The notes: a model not told the origin generated them from the letters alone. Shown: positions 18,099 to 29,392, counted from the first letter of the stretch. The stretch is 64,000 nucleotides of DNA from Arthrobacter subterraneus (GCF_900099735.1 NZ_FNDT01000002.1:186001-250000); one strand, 5' to 3'. Translations and numbers: made by a program.

Positions 18099-19193
18099 AT
18101 GAACACCAGCCAGTCCCGCACGGAAACCGAGCCCGAGGCCGTGCAGCCCCAAGCCCCTCAGCCGCACGGAGCAGCGGCACGCCGCGGGCCTCTGCGTGCC
18201 GGCGAGCGCGTGCAGCTGACCGATGAGAAGGGGCGGATGAACACCATCACGCTGACCCCGGGCGGGGCGTTCCACACGCACAAGGGATTCCTCAGCCATG
18301 ACCAGCTGATCGGTGCCTCCGAAGGGACAATCGTCACCAACACCACGGGCGCCCAGTACCAGGCGCTCCGGCCGCTGCTGTCCGACTTCGTGCTCTCGAT
18401 GCCGCGCGGTGCGGCCGTGGTGTACCCCAAGGACGCGGGCCAGATCGTCACCATGGCTGACATTTTCCCCGGAGCACGGGTGGTGGAAGCCGGCGTCGGA
18501 TCAGGGGCGCTGTCCATCTCCCTGCTGCGCGCCGTCGGCGACAACGGGTACCTCCACTCATTCGAGCGGCGGGAAGAATTCGCCGATATCGCAAAGGGAA
18601 ACGTCGAGACCATCTTCGGCGGCGAACACCCGGCGTGGCAGATCACGCTGGGAGACTTCCAGGAACAGGTCCTTGAGGCTGAGAAGCCGGGCAGCGTGGA
18701 CCGTGTGGTGCTCGACATGCTCGCCCCGTGGGAATGCCTCGACGCCGTAGCAACGGTGCTCGCGCCCGGCGGCGTCTGGATCAACTACGTCGCCACCGTG
18801 ACGCAGCTGTCGCGCACTGCTGAGGCAATCCGCGCAGACGGGCGGTTCACCGAGCCTGAGGCGTGGGAGTCAATGGTGCGCGGGTGGCACCTGGAGGGTC
18901 TGGCTGTGCGGCCCGACCACCGCATGGTTGCGCACACCGGCTTCCTGCTCACCACACGGAGGCTTGCCCACGGCGTGACCGGCATCAGCACCAAGCGCCG
19001 GCCGTCAAAGACCGGGTTCAGTGAGGAAGATCTCAACGCCTGGACTCCGCAGGCAGTAGGCGAGCGGGCCGTATCGGACAAGCGGCTCCGGCGCGTCGCA
19101 CGGGACGCAAGCTCCACCATCCAGCGGGGAGCCCTTCCGCCCGAGGAGGCGCAGGCGCGGCGCGATTCCCAGGCGGCCGACCCGGTCGACTGA
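18099..19193 (+). CDS. trmI: tRNA (adenine-58-N1)-methyltransferase
   Basis: TrmI methylates A58 in the T loop of tRNAs. The 364-residue protein has the small N-terminal beta domain, then the SAM-binding motif EAGVGSGALS near residue 129, the LDMLAPWE motif IV near 205-212, and an extended Lys/Arg-rich C-terminal tail beyond residue 300. GGAGG at 18088-18092 supports ATG 18099. The position directly upstream of the proteasome ATPase gene is conserved in actinobacteria. Confidence 0.93.
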   Translation: MNTSQSRTETEPEAVQPQAPQPHGAAARRGPLRAGERVQLTDEKGRMNTITLTPGGAFHTHKGFLSHDQLIGASEGTIVTNTTGAQYQALRPLLSDFVLSMPRGAAVVYPKDAGQIVTMADIFPGARVVEAGVGSGALSISLLRAVGDNGYLHSFERREEFADIAKGNVETIFGGEHPAWQITLGDFQEQVLEAEKPGSVDRVVLDMLAPWECLDAVATVLAPGGVWINYVATVTQLSRTAEAIRADGRFTEPEAWESMVRGWHLEGLAVRPDHRMVAHTGFLLTTRRLAHGVTGISTKRRPSKTGFSEEDLNAWTPQAVGERAVSDKRLRRVARDASSTIQRGALPPEEAQARRDSQAADPVD

Positions 19194-19281
19194 GGCGCGC
19201 GGGGCAAGATGACGAAGTTATCACTTTCAGTCGGATCGCCCGTTCACTGCGCTATGGTCAAAGGAGAACGCAACGACAACG

Positions 19282-21066
19282 GTGAAGGTGGCGATCGCGT
19301 TGGATACATCGAATAACGATTCCGGAACGCCGCAGTCAGCGCCTGACTCCGGCCGGTCTCCCGCCGACGGACAGCTTGCCGTCGCCCAGCGCCAGATCAA
19401 TGTTCTCCGCGACAAACTACGCCACATCGACCGTCAGCTGGCAGCCGCTACCCAGAACAACACGCGGCTCGTCGCTGCGCTCGAAGCTGCCAGAACCGAG
19501 ATCGTCCGGTTGAAGGCTGCCCTGGAAAAGGAAGGGGCGGCGCCCTTCAGCTTCGCAACCGTCATCGAGGTGAACCCGCGGTCGTCCACCGACGGCTCCA
19601 ACGGCGCGCAGGCCTCCCTCCAGGACAGCGCGGACATCTTCCAGTCGGGCCGCAAACTCCGGGTCGCGGTCAGCCCGCTGGTCAGCGTGGACCAGCTGAT
19701 GCCCGGGCAGGAGGTGCTCCTGAATGAATCCCTGACAATCGTCGCGGGTCTCGCATTCGAGCGCGCCGGCGAACTGGTGACAATCAAGGAACTGCTCGGC
19801 AAGGACCGGGTCCTGGTCATCGGCCGTGCCGATGAAGAGCGCGTCGTGCGTCTGAGCGGCCCGCTGCAGCAACAGAAAATCCGCGTCGGCGATGCTTTGT
19901 CCGTGGACAACCGAACCGGCTACGCGCTTGAGAAAATCGCCCGCAGCGAGGTCGAGAACCTGGTCCTCGAGGAGGTGCCGGATATCGCCTACGAGGACAT
20001 CGGAGGCCTCGGTCCGCAGATCGAACAGATCCGGGACGCCGTAGAGCTGCCGTTCCTCCATCCGGATCTCTACCGCGAGCACGGGCTGAAGGCTCCCAAG
20101 GGGATCCTGCTCTACGGCCCGCCAGGCTGCGGGAAGACCCTGATCGCCAAGGCCGTCGCCAACTCGCTCGCCGCGCGGGCTATCGAACGGACCGGATCCG
20201 AGGAAACCCGCAGCTACTTCCTCAACATCAAGGGCCCGGAACTGCTCGACAAGTATGTCGGCGAAACGGAGCGGCACATCCGGCTGATTTTCGCCCGAGC
20301 CCGCGAGAAGGCGTCGGACGGTTCGCCGGTCGTGGTCTTCTTCGATGAAATGGACTCGCTGTTCCGCACGCGTGGAACGGGCGTTTCATCCGACGTCGAG
20401 ACCACTATCGTGCCGCAGCTGCTCAGCGAGATCGACGGAGTCGAAAAACTTGAGAACGTGATCGTCATCGGCGCCTCAAACCGTGAAGACATGATCGATC
20501 CGGCAATCCTGCGTCCGGGGCGTCTCGACGTGAAGATCAAGATCCACCGCCCTGACGCCGAAGGGGCCGCGGAGATCTTCGCCAAATACATCACCGAAAA
20601 TCTGCCCCTGCACCGTGATGATCTCGCCGAGTACGGCGGAAGCGTTCCGGACACAATCCACGCGATGATCCGCCGGACGGTGGAGAAAATGTACTCGACC
20701 GAGAAGTCCAACGAATATCTTGAGGTGACCTACGCCAACGGTGATACCGAGATGCTGTACTTCAAGGACTTCAACTCCGGCGCCGTCATCCAGAACGTGG
20801 TGGACCGTGCGAAGAAGAGCGCAATCAAGGATCTGCTGTTGAACGGACACAAGGGGCTGCGCATCGAGCACCTGCTGCAGGCTGTGGTGGACGAGTTCCG
20901 TGAGCACGAAGACATGCCCAACACCACCAACCCGGACGACTGGGCACGGATCTCCGGCAAGAAGGGCGAGCGCATCACGTACATCCGGACGATCGTCCAG
21001 GGCAAGGCCGGGCAGGAGCCCGGCAAGACCATCGAAACGACCGCCAACACAGGACAGTATCTGTGA
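19282..21066 (+). CDS. arc: Proteasome-associated ATPase ARC/Mpa
   Basis: The hexameric AAA+ ring recognises Pup-tagged proteins, unfolds them and feeds them to the 20S core. The 594 residues comprise an N-terminal coiled coil (about 30-80) that binds Pup, two OB domains, Walker A GPPGCGKT near 278-285, Walker B FFDEMD near 352, and a C-terminus ending in QYL, the proteasome-docking tail. The GTG at 19282 is uncertain: AAGGAG (19261-19266) is 15 nt away and TATGGT (19253-19258) may be the -10. The stop overlaps the dop start (GTGA). Confidence 0.93.
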   Translation: MKVAIALDTSNNDSGTPQSAPDSGRSPADGQLAVAQRQINVLRDKLRHIDRQLAAATQNNTRLVAALEAARTEIVRLKAALEKEGAAPFSFATVIEVNPRSSTDGSNGAQASLQDSADIFQSGRKLRVAVSPLVSVDQLMPGQEVLLNESLTIVAGLAFERAGELVTIKELLGKDRVLVIGRADEERVVRLSGPLQQQKIRVGDALSVDNRTGYALEKIARSEVENLVLEEVPDIAYEDIGGLGPQIEQIRDAVELPFLHPDLYREHGLKAPKGILLYGPPGCGKTLIAKAVANSLAARAIERTGSEETRSYFLNIKGPELLDKYVGETERHIRLIFARAREKASDGSPVVVFFDEMDSLFRTRGTGVSSDVETTIVPQLLSEIDGVEKLENVIVIGASNREDMIDPAILRPGRLDVKIKIHRPDAEGAAEIFAKYITENLPLHRDDLAEYGGSVPDTIHAMIRRTVEKMYSTEKSNEYLEVTYANGDTEMLYFKDFNSGAVIQNVVDRAKKSAIKDLLLNGHKGLRIEHLLQAVVDEFREHEDMPNTTNPDDWARISGKKGERITYIRTIVQGKAGQEPGKTIETTANTGQYL

Positions 21067-22712
21067 CGGGACCTTCCTCTTCACCTGTACCACCCATAGA
21101 TGCAGCACCTCTGACAGTCCACCGGGTCATGGGCACAGAGACCGAATACGGGATCATTGCGCCCGGAATCCCGGACGCCAATGCCACAGTGCTCTCCACG
21201 CAGGTGGTGAACGCCTACGCCGCTACCCTTCGGGAAGGCCTGGGTAACCTCGCCGGGACGCGCTGGGACTACACGGACGAGGCCCCGTTGTCCGACGCCC
21301 GCGGCTGGCAGCTGGGGCGGGCAGCGGCCGATCCGTCGCAACTTACCGACCAGCCTCCGGTTCTCACAGCCGAGCAGGTTGCCATGGTGGATCAGGGGCC
21401 CATCGACTCCCCGGAAGACACCGCGGTGCTGATGAACCTGGTGCTCGGCAATGGTGCCAGGCTCTACGTGGACCACGCGCACCCTGAGTACTCGAGTCCG
21501 GAGGTGACCAGCCCCCTGGACGCGGTGCGATGGGACCGGGCGGGCGACGTCGTTGTGCAGTGTGCAATGGAGCGGATCGCCCGGACCCCCGGATTTTCCC
21601 CTGTGATCCTCTACAAGAACAACACGGACAGCAAGAGCGTTTCCTACGGGTCCCACGAGAACTACCTCGTTCCCCGCAGCGTCCCCTTCGGGAAGATCGC
21701 CGCGGCGCTCATCCCGTTCTTCGTGACACGCCAGGTGATCTGTGGTGCAGGGCGGGTGGGGATCGGCGCACTGAACCAGTCGCCCGGTTTCCAGTTGAGC
21801 CAGCGGGCGGACTTCTTCGAGAATGAGGTGGGCCTCGAGACGACCGTCCGCAGGCCAATCATCAATACCAGGGACGAGCCGCACGCCGTAGCTGAAAAGT
21901 ACCGCCGGCTGCACGTCATCATTGGTGACGCCAACCTTTCAGAGGTGTCCAACTTCCTGAAGCTCGGCACCACCTCACTGGTTTTGGCGCTGATCGAGAA
22001 CGAGCTGGCCCCGATACCGGAAATCGCCGAACCCGTGCGCGAGCTCCAGGCGGTAAGCCACGACCCATCGCTTCGCCACCTCGTCACCCTCGCGGACGGC
22101 CGCAGGGTCACTGCCCTGGACGTGCAGGAGATCTACCTGGAAGCGGCCCGTTCCGCCGTAGACCTCCAGGGAGGCGGTGATGAACAGACGGCGGCGGTGC
22201 TGCGGCGCTGGGAGTCCCTCATTTCAACGCTGCGCACCGATCCCATGGACGCGGCACAGCAGCTTGACTGGGTGGCGAAACTGAAGGTGCTCGAAGCATA
22301 CCGGGACCGGGATTCGCTGGAGTGGAAGGACCCCCGCCTGGCGCTCATCGATCTGCAGTACGCCGACCTCAGGCCGGCCAAGGGAATCCACTACCGGCTT
22401 GCCGCGCGCGGAGCGATGGAACGGCTGGTGAGCGAGGAGGATGTGCTCGCGGCCGCCTCCAACCCGCCCCGCGACACGCGCGCCTACTTCCGGGGGCGAT
22501 GCATCTCCTCCTTCCCGAAGGAAGTAGTCGGGGCAAGCTGGGACTCAATCATCTTCGAACTGCCTTCACAGCGGCGGCTGCAGCGGATTCAGACCAGGGA
22601 GCCCCTGCGCGGGACGGCGGCACTGACCGAGCGCCTGTTTGACGGTTCGCGCACGGCTGAGGAATTTGTCTCCCGCCTGCAGGGCGGTCCGGAACCCAGC
22701 ATGGCACCATAG
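21063..22712 (+). CDS. dop: Pup deamidase/depupylase
   Basis: Dop converts the Pup C-terminal Gln to Glu and removes Pup from substrates. It belongs to the carboxylate-amine ligase fold shared with PafA: GTETEYGI near residue 24, the [18 protein letters not shown] region (cut here as its two halves [10 protein letters not shown] and YGSHENYL) near 185-202, and INTRDEPHA near 265. GTG 21063 overlaps the arc stop; ATG 21129, directly before GTETEYG, is the alternative start and would give about 527 aa, nearer the usual length of about 500. Confidence 0.93.
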   Translation: MTGPSSSPVPPIDAAPLTVHRVMGTETEYGIIAPGIPDANATVLSTQVVNAYAATLREGLGNLAGTRWDYTDEAPLSDARGWQLGRAAADPSQLTDQPPVLTAEQVAMVDQGPIDSPEDTAVLMNLVLGNGARLYVDHAHPEYSSPEVTSPLDAVRWDRAGDVVVQCAMERIARTPGFSPVILYKNNTDSKSVSYGSHENYLVPRSVPFGKIAAALIPFFVTRQVICGAGRVGIGALNQSPGFQLSQRADFFENEVGLETTVRRPIINTRDEPHAVAEKYRRLHVIIGDANLSEVSNFLKLGTTSLVLALIENELAPIPEIAEPVRELQAVSHDPSLRHLVTLADGRRVTALDVQEIYLEAARSAVDLQGGGDEQTAAVLRRWESLISTLRTDPMDAAQQLDWVAKLKVLEAYRDRDSLEWKDPRLALIDLQYADLRPAKGIHYRLAARGAMERLVSEEDVLAAASNPPRDTRAYFRGRCISSFPKEVVGASWDSIIFELPSQRRLQRIQTREPLRGTAALTERLFDGSRTAEEFVSRLQGGPEPSMAP

Positions 22713-22750
22713 AAGTAGCCGACAACAGGCACCAGAGAAGGGCTCTCACC

Positions 22751-22960
22751 ATGGCAACACAGGATCAGCGAAACACCGGATCACGGCCCCAGGAGCAGGA
22801 CGAGGTCGCACCGGACCCCACGCCCGCTCCGGCCGCCGGACAGTCGCAGGACACCAGCCAAACCGAGGGTGTTGACGACCTCCTCGACGAGATCGACGGC
22901 GTGCTGGAGTCCAATGCAGAAGAGTTTGTCCGCGGATTCGTACAGAAGGGCGGACAGTAG
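22751..22960 (+). CDS. pup: Prokaryotic ubiquitin-like protein Pup
   Basis: This 69-residue disordered modifier has a Gln/Pro-rich N-terminus, a helical ARC-binding segment (VDDLLDEIDGVLESNAEEF) and the C-terminal GGQ. The Gln ending means that Dop must deamidate it before PafA can ligate it to lysines. The AGAGAAGGG region supplies the ribosome binding site. It is followed 3 nt later by prcB. Confidence 0.97.
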   Translation: MATQDQRNTGSRPQEQDEVAPDPTPAPAAGQSQDTSQTEGVDDLLDEIDGVLESNAEEFVRGFVQKGGQ

Positions 22961-22963
22961 CGC

Positions 22964-23779
22964 ATGCTGCCGGAAGACGCGGCCGCAACCATAGGTCGGG
23001 CCGCTTCCACCTCTTTCTCCGACTACATCGCCGCACAGAACCCCGCCGCACTTCCCTCTGCCCGGAACGCAGCGAACCACACCGGTACCGACCTCGCACC
23101 GCACGCCACCACGATTGTGTCGCTGACCTACGCCGGCGGCGTGCTCATGGCAGGGGACAGGCGGGCCACGATGGGCAACATCATCGCCAGCCGCCACATT
23201 GAGAAGGTATTCCCTGCAGACATGTTCTCTGTGCTGGGGATAGCGGGCAGTGCGGGGATTGCCCTCGATATCACGCGCCTGTTCCAAGTCGAGCTCGAGC
23301 ATTACGAAAAGATCGAAGGCACCCGGATGAGCCTCGACGGCAAGGCGAACCGGCTCGCGGCCATGATCAGGGCCAATCTTCCGCTCGCCCTGCAGGGCCT
23401 GGCGGTTGTGCCGCTGTTCGCCGGCTTTGACACGACACGCAGGATCGGCCGCCTCTTCTCCTATGACGTCACGGGCGGCCGCTATGAGGAGCAGGAACAT
23501 CACTCGGTCGGCTCCGGATCGGTCTTTGCCCGGGGTGCGCTGAAAAAGTTGTGGAAACCGAATCTCGGTGAGGATGAAGCCGTGAAAGTGGCGGTGGAAT
23601 CACTGTATGACGCTGCGGATGATGATTCTGCGACCGGCGGACCGGACGTGGTGCGGCAGCTTTGGCCCGTTGTCTATACCGTGAACGGCGCCGGCGCCCG
23701 CCGCATCCCCGAGCGCAGCCTTGCCCGGGCAGCGGAGGAGATCATTGCGTCCCGGTCGGTATCAGGGCGGGAGGCCTGA
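22964..23779 (+). CDS. prcB: 20S proteasome beta subunit
   Basis: This is the catalytic subunit of the 20S core. The 271-residue precursor has a 48-residue propeptide; cleavage at HA/TTIVSL exposes Thr49 as the N-terminal nucleophile. [14 protein letters not shown] and VLGIAGSAG are typical beta-subunit blocks. Mycobacterial PrcB has Gly before the Thr, whereas here it is Ala. ATG 22964 lies 3 nt after pup, and the stop is 2 nt before prcA. Confidence 0.96.
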   Translation: MLPEDAAATIGRAASTSFSDYIAAQNPAALPSARNAANHTGTDLAPHATTIVSLTYAGGVLMAGDRRATMGNIIASRHIEKVFPADMFSVLGIAGSAGIALDITRLFQVELEHYEKIEGTRMSLDGKANRLAAMIRANLPLALQGLAVVPLFAGFDTTRRIGRLFSYDVTGGRYEEQEHHSVGSGSVFARGALKKLWKPNLGEDEAVKVAVESLYDAADDDSATGGPDVVRQLWPVVYTVNGAGARRIPERSLARAAEEIIASRSVSGREA

Positions 23780-23781
23780 CC

Positions 23782-24513
23782 ATGACGCAGCAGTTCTACG
23801 TTTCACCCGAGCAGCTCATGAAGGACCGCGCCGATTTCGCGCGGAAGGGAATCGCGCGCGGGCGCTCCGTTGTGGTCCTCACCTGCAGGGAAGGCATCGC
23901 GCTGGTTGCCGAGAACCCTTCTCCCTCGCTCCACAAGCTCGGCGAGATCTACGACCGCATAGCTTTCGCCGCAGTAGGCAAGTACAACGAATTTGAGAGC
24001 CTACGGCAGGCCGGCGTTCGGTATGCGGATGTTCGAGGGTACTCGTATGACCGTGAGGACGTCACGGCACGCGGCCTGGCGAGCGTGTACGCACAGAGCC
24101 TCGGGGCGGTGTTCACCGCTGAGAGCAAGCCGTTCGAGGTGGAGCTGGCGGTGGCAGAGGTAGGGACTACCATTGCCCAGGACCACATCTATCGCCTTAC
24201 CTTCGACGGGTCCATCGCGGATGAGACCGGCTTCATTGTCATGGGCGGTCAGGCGGACGCGGTGGTGGAGGCGCTGAAAGGTCGCTGGAACGCAGAACAG
24301 GATTTCGGCGAGGCCATCCGCGCGGCCGTCGATTCCCTGCGGTACGACGGCGGATCCACCGCCGAACCCCGCGCCCACCTCGGATCGAGGACCCTGGAGG
24401 TGGCGGTGCTGGACCGCGACCCGCTGACCGCCCGCGGCAGCATCAGGGCATTCCGCCGGGTCCCTGCGCAGGAACTGGACGCCATGCTCGGCAATGATCG
24501 GGCGGCGGTGTAA
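23782..24513 (+). CDS. prcA: 20S proteasome alpha subunit
   Basis: The 243-residue alpha subunit forms the outer rings and the gate of the core and has no catalytic Thr. The N-terminal [20 protein letters not shown] segment forms the gate and first helix; [10 protein letters not shown] and [10 protein letters not shown] follow. The frame is open upstream inside prcB, but ATG 23782 gives the standard PrcA N-terminus. Its stop TAA overlaps the pafA ATG (TAATG), so synthesis of core and ligase is linked. Confidence 0.96.
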   Translation: MTQQFYVSPEQLMKDRADFARKGIARGRSVVVLTCREGIALVAENPSPSLHKLGEIYDRIAFAAVGKYNEFESLRQAGVRYADVRGYSYDREDVTARGLASVYAQSLGAVFTAESKPFEVELAVAEVGTTIAQDHIYRLTFDGSIADETGFIVMGGQADAVVEALKGRWNAEQDFGEAIRAAVDSLRYDGGSTAEPRAHLGSRTLEVAVLDRDPLTARGSIRAFRRVPAQELDAMLGNDRAAV

Positions 24514-25874
24514 TGGATCGCCGGATCTACGGAATTGAGACGGAGTTCGGGATCGCCTACTCCGGTCCCAACTCGCGGCCGCTGTCGCCGGAGGAGGTGG
24601 CCCGCTATCTCTTCCGGAAAGTGGTGAGCTGGGGCAGGTCTTCGAACGTCTTCCTGACCAATGGGTCCCGCCTGTACCTGGATGTTGGGTCCCACCCGGA
24701 GTACGCAACCGCCGAATGCGACGACGTGGCCCAGCTGATCGCCCACGATCGCGCGGGCGAGCTCATCCTTGAAGACCTGATCACCGAGGCCCAGCGGAAG
24801 CTCGGACAGGAGGGCTACGACGGCCGCGTCTACCTCTTCAAGAACAACACCGATTCCGCAGGAAACTCCTACGGCTCCCACGAAAACTATCTGATACCGC
24901 GGAAGCTGGAGTTTTCCCGCCTCTCCGACATCCTGATCCCGTTCCTTGTGACCCGGCAGCTTCTCGTCGGAGCCGGGAAGGTGCTGAAGACACAGTCCGG
25001 CTCGCTCTATGCCTTCTCCCAGCGGGCGGACCACATCTGGGAGGGTGTCTCCTCCGCGACAACCCGCTCACGGCCGATCATCAATACCCGTGATGAACCA
25101 CATGCCGACGCCGAATACTACCGGCGGCTGCACGTGATCGCCGGTGACTCGAACATGTCCGAGACAACCACGCTCCTGAAGGTTGCGGCCGTGGACCTGA
25201 TACTGCGGATGATCGAAGCCGGCGTCATCATGCGCGATTTCCGCCTGGAGAACCCCATCCGCAGCATCCGGGAAATCTCGCATGACCTCACCGGCCGTCA
25301 GCCCCTGAAGCTCGCGAACGGCAGGAGGGTATCGGCACTCGACATCCAGCGGGAGTACCTCGGCCGGGCAAGGTCCTTCGTCGAAACTGAGGGCGCCCAC
25401 ACCCCGCACATTCCCCGGGTCCTGGAGTTGTGGGAGCGCACCCTGGACGCAGTCGAAACCGGAAACCACGCCCTGGTTGACCGGGAAATCGACTGGGCGA
25501 TCAAGAAGAAGCTCATCGACCGCTACATGGACCGGAACAGCCTGGATCTTGAGGCCGCCCGGGTGGCCCAGATCGACCTGACCTACCATGACATCTCCCG
25601 GACACGTGGACTGTTCTTCATGCTGCAGAGCAGGGGAGAGACTGAGCGGGTGGTGGACGACGTCGACATCAAGGCCGCAGTGGACATCCCGCCGCAGACT
25701 ACGCGGGCACGCCTCCGAGGCGAATTTGTGCGCCGGGCCAAAGAGGCCAACCGGGATTTCACCGTCGATTGGGTCCACCTGAAGCTGAATGACAGGGCGC
25801 AGCAGACCATCCTGTGCAAGGACCCGTTCGCCTCGGAAGACGAGCGGGTTACGGCCCTTTTGGAGCACCTCTGA
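24513..25874 (+). CDS. pafA: Pup--protein ligase
   Basis: PafA couples the deamidated C-terminus of Pup to substrate lysines using ATP. The 453 residues (family about 450) show [10 protein letters not shown] near residue 5, with the ATP/Mg-binding Glu residues, and [11 protein letters not shown] near 66. The carboxylate-amine ligase core is shared with Dop: [17 protein letters not shown] and [16 protein letters not shown]. The C-terminal small domain carries DWVHLKL. It ends the arc-dop-pup-prcB-prcA-pafA run, which has no gap longer than 40 bp. Confidence 0.96.
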   Translation: MDRRIYGIETEFGIAYSGPNSRPLSPEEVARYLFRKVVSWGRSSNVFLTNGSRLYLDVGSHPEYATAECDDVAQLIAHDRAGELILEDLITEAQRKLGQEGYDGRVYLFKNNTDSAGNSYGSHENYLIPRKLEFSRLSDILIPFLVTRQLLVGAGKVLKTQSGSLYAFSQRADHIWEGVSSATTRSRPIINTRDEPHADAEYYRRLHVIAGDSNMSETTTLLKVAAVDLILRMIEAGVIMRDFRLENPIRSIREISHDLTGRQPLKLANGRRVSALDIQREYLGRARSFVETEGAHTPHIPRVLELWERTLDAVETGNHALVDREIDWAIKKKLIDRYMDRNSLDLEAARVAQIDLTYHDISRTRGLFFMLQSRGETERVVDDVDIKAAVDIPPQTTRARLRGEFVRRAKEANRDFTVDWVHLKLNDRAQQTILCKDPFASEDERVTALLEHL

Positions 25875-26003
25875 AGGTCCCCGCACCGGGAGGTCGGGGA
25901 GAAACTTCCTGACCCAACCCGTTAGGGTAGGTAAGTCCGGTGCCGAGAGGACGGCCGGCAGGAGCGCGGAGCCGCGTTCCCCATCCCACGTGAAAGAAAT
26001 ACC

Positions 26004-26945
26004 GTGCGCAAAGTATTAGCATTCCTGCTGCCCGCGATGCTGTTCCTGACGGCATGCAGCGGAGCCAGCACACCGGCGGACTTCGACCGGGAAGGCAAGT
26101 CGGCCGGTGCTGCCGAAACCCTAGAGTCAGTCGAGGTCACAGACGCAGGCCCTGAGACTGTCCCGGAGGTGGAGTTCGACGCCCCGCTCACCATTACCGA
26201 CACGGCCGTCCGCGCTGTCACTGAAGGCGACGGCGAAGTCATCGAGGCCGGTCAGGACCTGAAGTTCCATCTGGTGTTCTTCAACGCCGACGACGGCAGC
26301 GTCCTCCAGGACTCGTACGGCGCAGGCCAGCCCCAGTCCCTGGCGCTCACGGATCAGCTCAAGGAAGCCGACCCGGAGCTCTACGAAGTACTGGTCGGGA
26401 GCAAGGTCGGCTCGCACATCGCCTACACGGCACCCCTTGAGGTCCCGGAAGGATCCGAGGCACCGCCGAACCAGCTGCTGGTCCTGCAGGTCATCAGTGC
26501 ACAGGATCCCCCCAAGAAGCTTTCCTCCGAGGAAGTCGCGGAACTGGAGGAAGCCGGGCAGCTGCCCACCGTGACCCTCGATGACCAGGGCGTTCCCTCA
26601 ATCGAGTTCCCGGACAATGACGCACCTGCCGACCTCGTCGTCAAGGTCATCGAGGAAGGAACCGGCGAAGAGATCACCGAGGCGGACACCATCGCCGCCA
26701 ACTACACCGGGTGGTCCTGGCAGGGCGAGCAGTTCGACTCCAGCTTCGAACGCGGCGAGCCGTCGGAGTTCCCGCTCAGTGGAGTCATCCCCGGATGGAC
26801 CCAGGGCCTGTCCGGACTCACAGTGGGCTCAAAAGTCCTGCTCGTGATCCCGTCGGTCATGGCCTACGGGGACCAGCCCGCACAGGGACCAGCCGGACCG
26901 CTGGCCTTCTATGTCGAAATCGTTGAAAAAGTACCCGCAGAGTAA
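26004..26945 (+). CDS. FKBP-type peptidyl-prolyl isomerase lipoprotein, tandem domains
   Basis: This is a 313-residue exported lipoprotein: signal peptide with lipobox LTAC (Cys18), then two FKBP-like units. The first (about 65-165) is divergent and lacks most active-site aromatics; the second (about 205-310) keeps TGWSWQGEQFDSSF, VIPGWTQGLSG and YGDQ. It probably helps fold secreted proteins outside the membrane. The start is GTG 26004; TAGGGT (25923-25928) is a likely -10 for the unit. The cytosolic FKBP follows after 11 nt. The placement directly after pafA is common in Micrococcales. Confidence 0.9.
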   Translation: MRKVLAFLLPAMLFLTACSGASTPADFDREGKSAGAAETLESVEVTDAGPETVPEVEFDAPLTITDTAVRAVTEGDGEVIEAGQDLKFHLVFFNADDGSVLQDSYGAGQPQSLALTDQLKEADPELYEVLVGSKVGSHIAYTAPLEVPEGSEAPPNQLLVLQVISAQDPPKKLSSEEVAELEEAGQLPTVTLDDQGVPSIEFPDNDAPADLVVKVIEEGTGEEITEADTIAANYTGWSWQGEQFDSSFERGEPSEFPLSGVIPGWTQGLSGLTVGSKVLLVIPSVMAYGDQPAQGPAGPLAFYVEIVEKVPAE

Positions 26946-26956
26946 AAGGAGTCACC

Positions 26957-27352
26957 ATGTCGTTCGGACAGCGCGAATATGACCGCACCAAGCCGGAGGT
27001 CGATTTCCCCGGTGAGAACCTGCCGGAAGACCTTGTCGTCAAGGACCTCATTGAGGGCACAGGCAGGGAGGCCCAGGCTGGGGATACCGTCTCGGCACAC
27101 TACGTCGGAGTGGCCTTCTCGACCGGCGAAGAGTTCGATTCCTCGTGGAACCGCGGCGCGCCGCTGGACTTCCGCATCGGCGTCGGTCAGGTTATCCAGG
27201 GATGGGACCAGGGGATTCCAGGCATGAAAGTCGGCGGACGACGCCGGCTGGAAATCCCGCCGCACCTCGCCTACGGAGACCGCGGCGCAGGCTCCGCGAT
27301 CGCGCCCGGAGAGTCCCTGATCTTCGTTGTGGACCTGATGGGCGTCCGCTAG
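26957..27352 (+). CDS. FKBP-type peptidyl-prolyl cis-trans isomerase
   Basis: This 131-residue single-domain FKBP has the active-site residues in order: VSAHYVGVAFSTGEEFDSSW, FRIGVGQVIQGWDQG, and LAYGDRGAG. It has no signal peptide, so it acts in the cytosol. AAAAGGAG a few nt before the ATG gives a strong ribosome binding site. It lies 11 nt after the lipoprotein FKBP in what is probably one operon. Confidence 0.94.
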   Translation: MSFGQREYDRTKPEVDFPGENLPEDLVVKDLIEGTGREAQAGDTVSAHYVGVAFSTGEEFDSSWNRGAPLDFRIGVGQVIQGWDQGIPGMKVGGRRRLEIPPHLAYGDRGAGSAIAPGESLIFVVDLMGVR

Positions 27353-27403
27353 CCCCGCCGTGTATGAAGGGTCGGCGCCGGGTGAGACGGTATCCTTGCG
27401 ACC

Positions 27404-29383
27404 GTGTCAGCGAAACGTACGGAACGCCTGCTCACCCTGGTGATGCTGCTCCTTTCCAACCGGCAGGGATGGACCAAGGAGGAGCTGTTCCGTGAGATTG
27501 AGCAGTATGAACAGGCGCCGACCCCTGCTGCCCGGGAGAAACTCTTTGACCGGGACAAAGCGGCACTGCGCGATCAGGGAATACCGCTTGAGGCTTTCAC
27601 CGAGGACCCATTGTTCGACCATGACAACGCGTCCACCCGCTACCGCATCAACGCCGAGGACTACCGGCTCCCGGGCATGAGCTTTACCGCCGCGGAATCA
27701 GCCGCCCTGACCATTGCCGCCGGAATGTGGCAGGAAGCATCGCTGGGTCCGGCAGCATCACGGGCACTCAGGAAGCTTCACGGCAGGGGAGTCGACACTG
27801 AATCAGGCCCTCCGGCCGCCATCGATGCCAGGATCCGCACCAATGAGCCGTTCTGGGACACACTCTGGCAGGCAACCACAGCACGCCGCGTGGTCCGGTT
27901 CGGATACCGGGCGGCGAGCACGGGGGATGATCGGCAGCGGACAGTACAGCCGTGGGGAATGGGAAGCCGCTTCGGGCACTGGTATCTGGTTGGCTTCGAT
28001 CTCGACCGTCAGGCTGAACGCTGGTTCCGCCTGACACGGATCACAACGCCTCCCCTCATACGGGCAGGTACCTACAGCGTGCCGCCGGAATTTTCCATGT
28101 CGGCGTCACTGGCGAGCCTCACGGCAGCGGAGCGGGGGCGCAGGGCCACCGTCGCAGTGAGGGCGGAAACATGCCATATCCTCCGGGCCAGGCCGGGCGC
28201 AGTGTCCTCGCCCCGCGGCGAGGGGTGGGACACCCTCGAGTTCAGCTATTCCGATGAGGAAGCGGCAGCCGGCGAAATCGCCTCCTTCGGAGCGAACGCC
28301 GTCACGCTGTCGCCGGAGCCGCTCGCAGCGGAGGTACGGCGCCGGCTGGAAGGTGCCCTGCAGGCGCTTGGCACGGCACCGCCGTCGTTCTCCCTGAACG
28401 AAGCTCCTGCCAGGCCGGCCGCCGCCACGTCCGTCAACTCGACGGAGGACCGGCTCCTGCGCCTGCTGGACCTGGTGCCGTACCTGCTGAACCATCCGGG
28501 AGTTGAAGTGTCCGTTGCGGCACGTGATTTCAACATCCCGGCGGCCCAGCTGATCAGCGATGTCGAGCTGCTTTTCGTCAGTGGACCGCGCTTCTACCCC
28601 GACGGCCTGATCGACATCCAGCTGGAGGACGACCGTATCCACGTGAGCGATCCCCAGTCCCTTGGAGATCCCATCCGTTTCGGGCTTGATGAAGCCTGCG
28701 CGCTCCTGGTGGGGCTGGATACACTCATGAACCTGCCGGGCCTTCCCGATGACTCCGCTGTCCGTTCCGCCCGGGAAAAGCTCCGTGCAGGCGCAGGCGA
28801 CGCAGCGCGGATGAACGACTCAATCGCCACCAGGATCGCCGAGGATGAGCTGGCCCCCGTGATCGCGGCTTTACGGGCAGGGATCGAACAGCGACGCCAG
28901 GTGCATCTGCGGTATGTGGTGCCGGCACGGGACGAAGTCACGGAGAGGTTCGTCGAGCCTCTCCGGGCCTTCCTCCACGAGAACGCGTGGTATCTGGATG
29001 CCTGGTGCCACCGGGCGGGGGGTCGTCGGAACTTTCGCCTCGACCGTATCCAGAGCATGGAACTGACCGATCGGCCCGTCACCGTGGAGGCTGGAACGCC
29101 CCCGGTGATCTTTGATCCGGCGGGCGCGGACACCACCGTGGTGCTTGTCCTGGCAGCCGGCGCACAGTGGATCGCGCAGTCCTATGCTGCGGAACGGACT
29201 GCACGGACCGAGGACGGTCGCCTCGCTGCGGAGATCAGGGTCAGCACCACAACGTGGCTTCCTGGCCTGGTGGCGAGTCTCGGCGGCGAGTGCACCATCG
29301 CCGAACCGGCGGCCGAACGCGGGAAGGCACTGCACTTCGCCGAGGCTGCCCTGGCGGCATCCGCACACCCCGCCGGCGCCTAG
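27404..29383 (+). CDS. pafBC: Fused PafB-PafC transcriptional activator (WYL domains)
   Basis: This 659-residue protein is a head-to-tail PafB-PafC fusion. The N-terminal half has a winged-helix segment (1-70) and a WYL domain with FGHWYLVGFDLDR; the C-terminal half repeats helix-turn-helix (about 345-420) and a second WYL domain with HENAWYLDAWCHR. PafBC activates the RecA-independent DNA-damage response in mycobacteria. A natural fusion is established in Arthrobacter, so the fusion is expected. TATCCT (27391-27396) lies 7 nt before the GTG, suggesting a leaderless mRNA. Confidence 0.94.
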   Translation: MSAKRTERLLTLVMLLLSNRQGWTKEELFREIEQYEQAPTPAAREKLFDRDKAALRDQGIPLEAFTEDPLFDHDNASTRYRINAEDYRLPGMSFTAAESAALTIAAGMWQEASLGPAASRALRKLHGRGVDTESGPPAAIDARIRTNEPFWDTLWQATTARRVVRFGYRAASTGDDRQRTVQPWGMGSRFGHWYLVGFDLDRQAERWFRLTRITTPPLIRAGTYSVPPEFSMSASLASLTAAERGRRATVAVRAETCHILRARPGAVSSPRGEGWDTLEFSYSDEEAAAGEIASFGANAVTLSPEPLAAEVRRRLEGALQALGTAPPSFSLNEAPARPAAATSVNSTEDRLLRLLDLVPYLLNHPGVEVSVAARDFNIPAAQLISDVELLFVSGPRFYPDGLIDIQLEDDRIHVSDPQSLGDPIRFGLDEACALLVGLDTLMNLPGLPDDSAVRSAREKLRAGAGDAARMNDSIATRIAEDELAPVIAALRAGIEQRRQVHLRYVVPARDEVTERFVEPLRAFLHENAWYLDAWCHRAGGRRNFRLDRIQSMELTDRPVTVEAGTPPVIFDPAGADTTVVLVLAAGAQWIAQSYAAERTARTEDGRLAAEIRVSTTTWLPGLVASLGGECTIAEPAAERGKALHFAEAALAASAHPAGA

Positions 29384-29392
29384 ACTGGGAAG

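Noticed and set aside
27361-27403. RecA-independent damage promoter (TTGTC-type box) before pafBC
   Set aside because: By eye no TTGTCRGTG-N8-TANNNT match was found here or before helY and recO.
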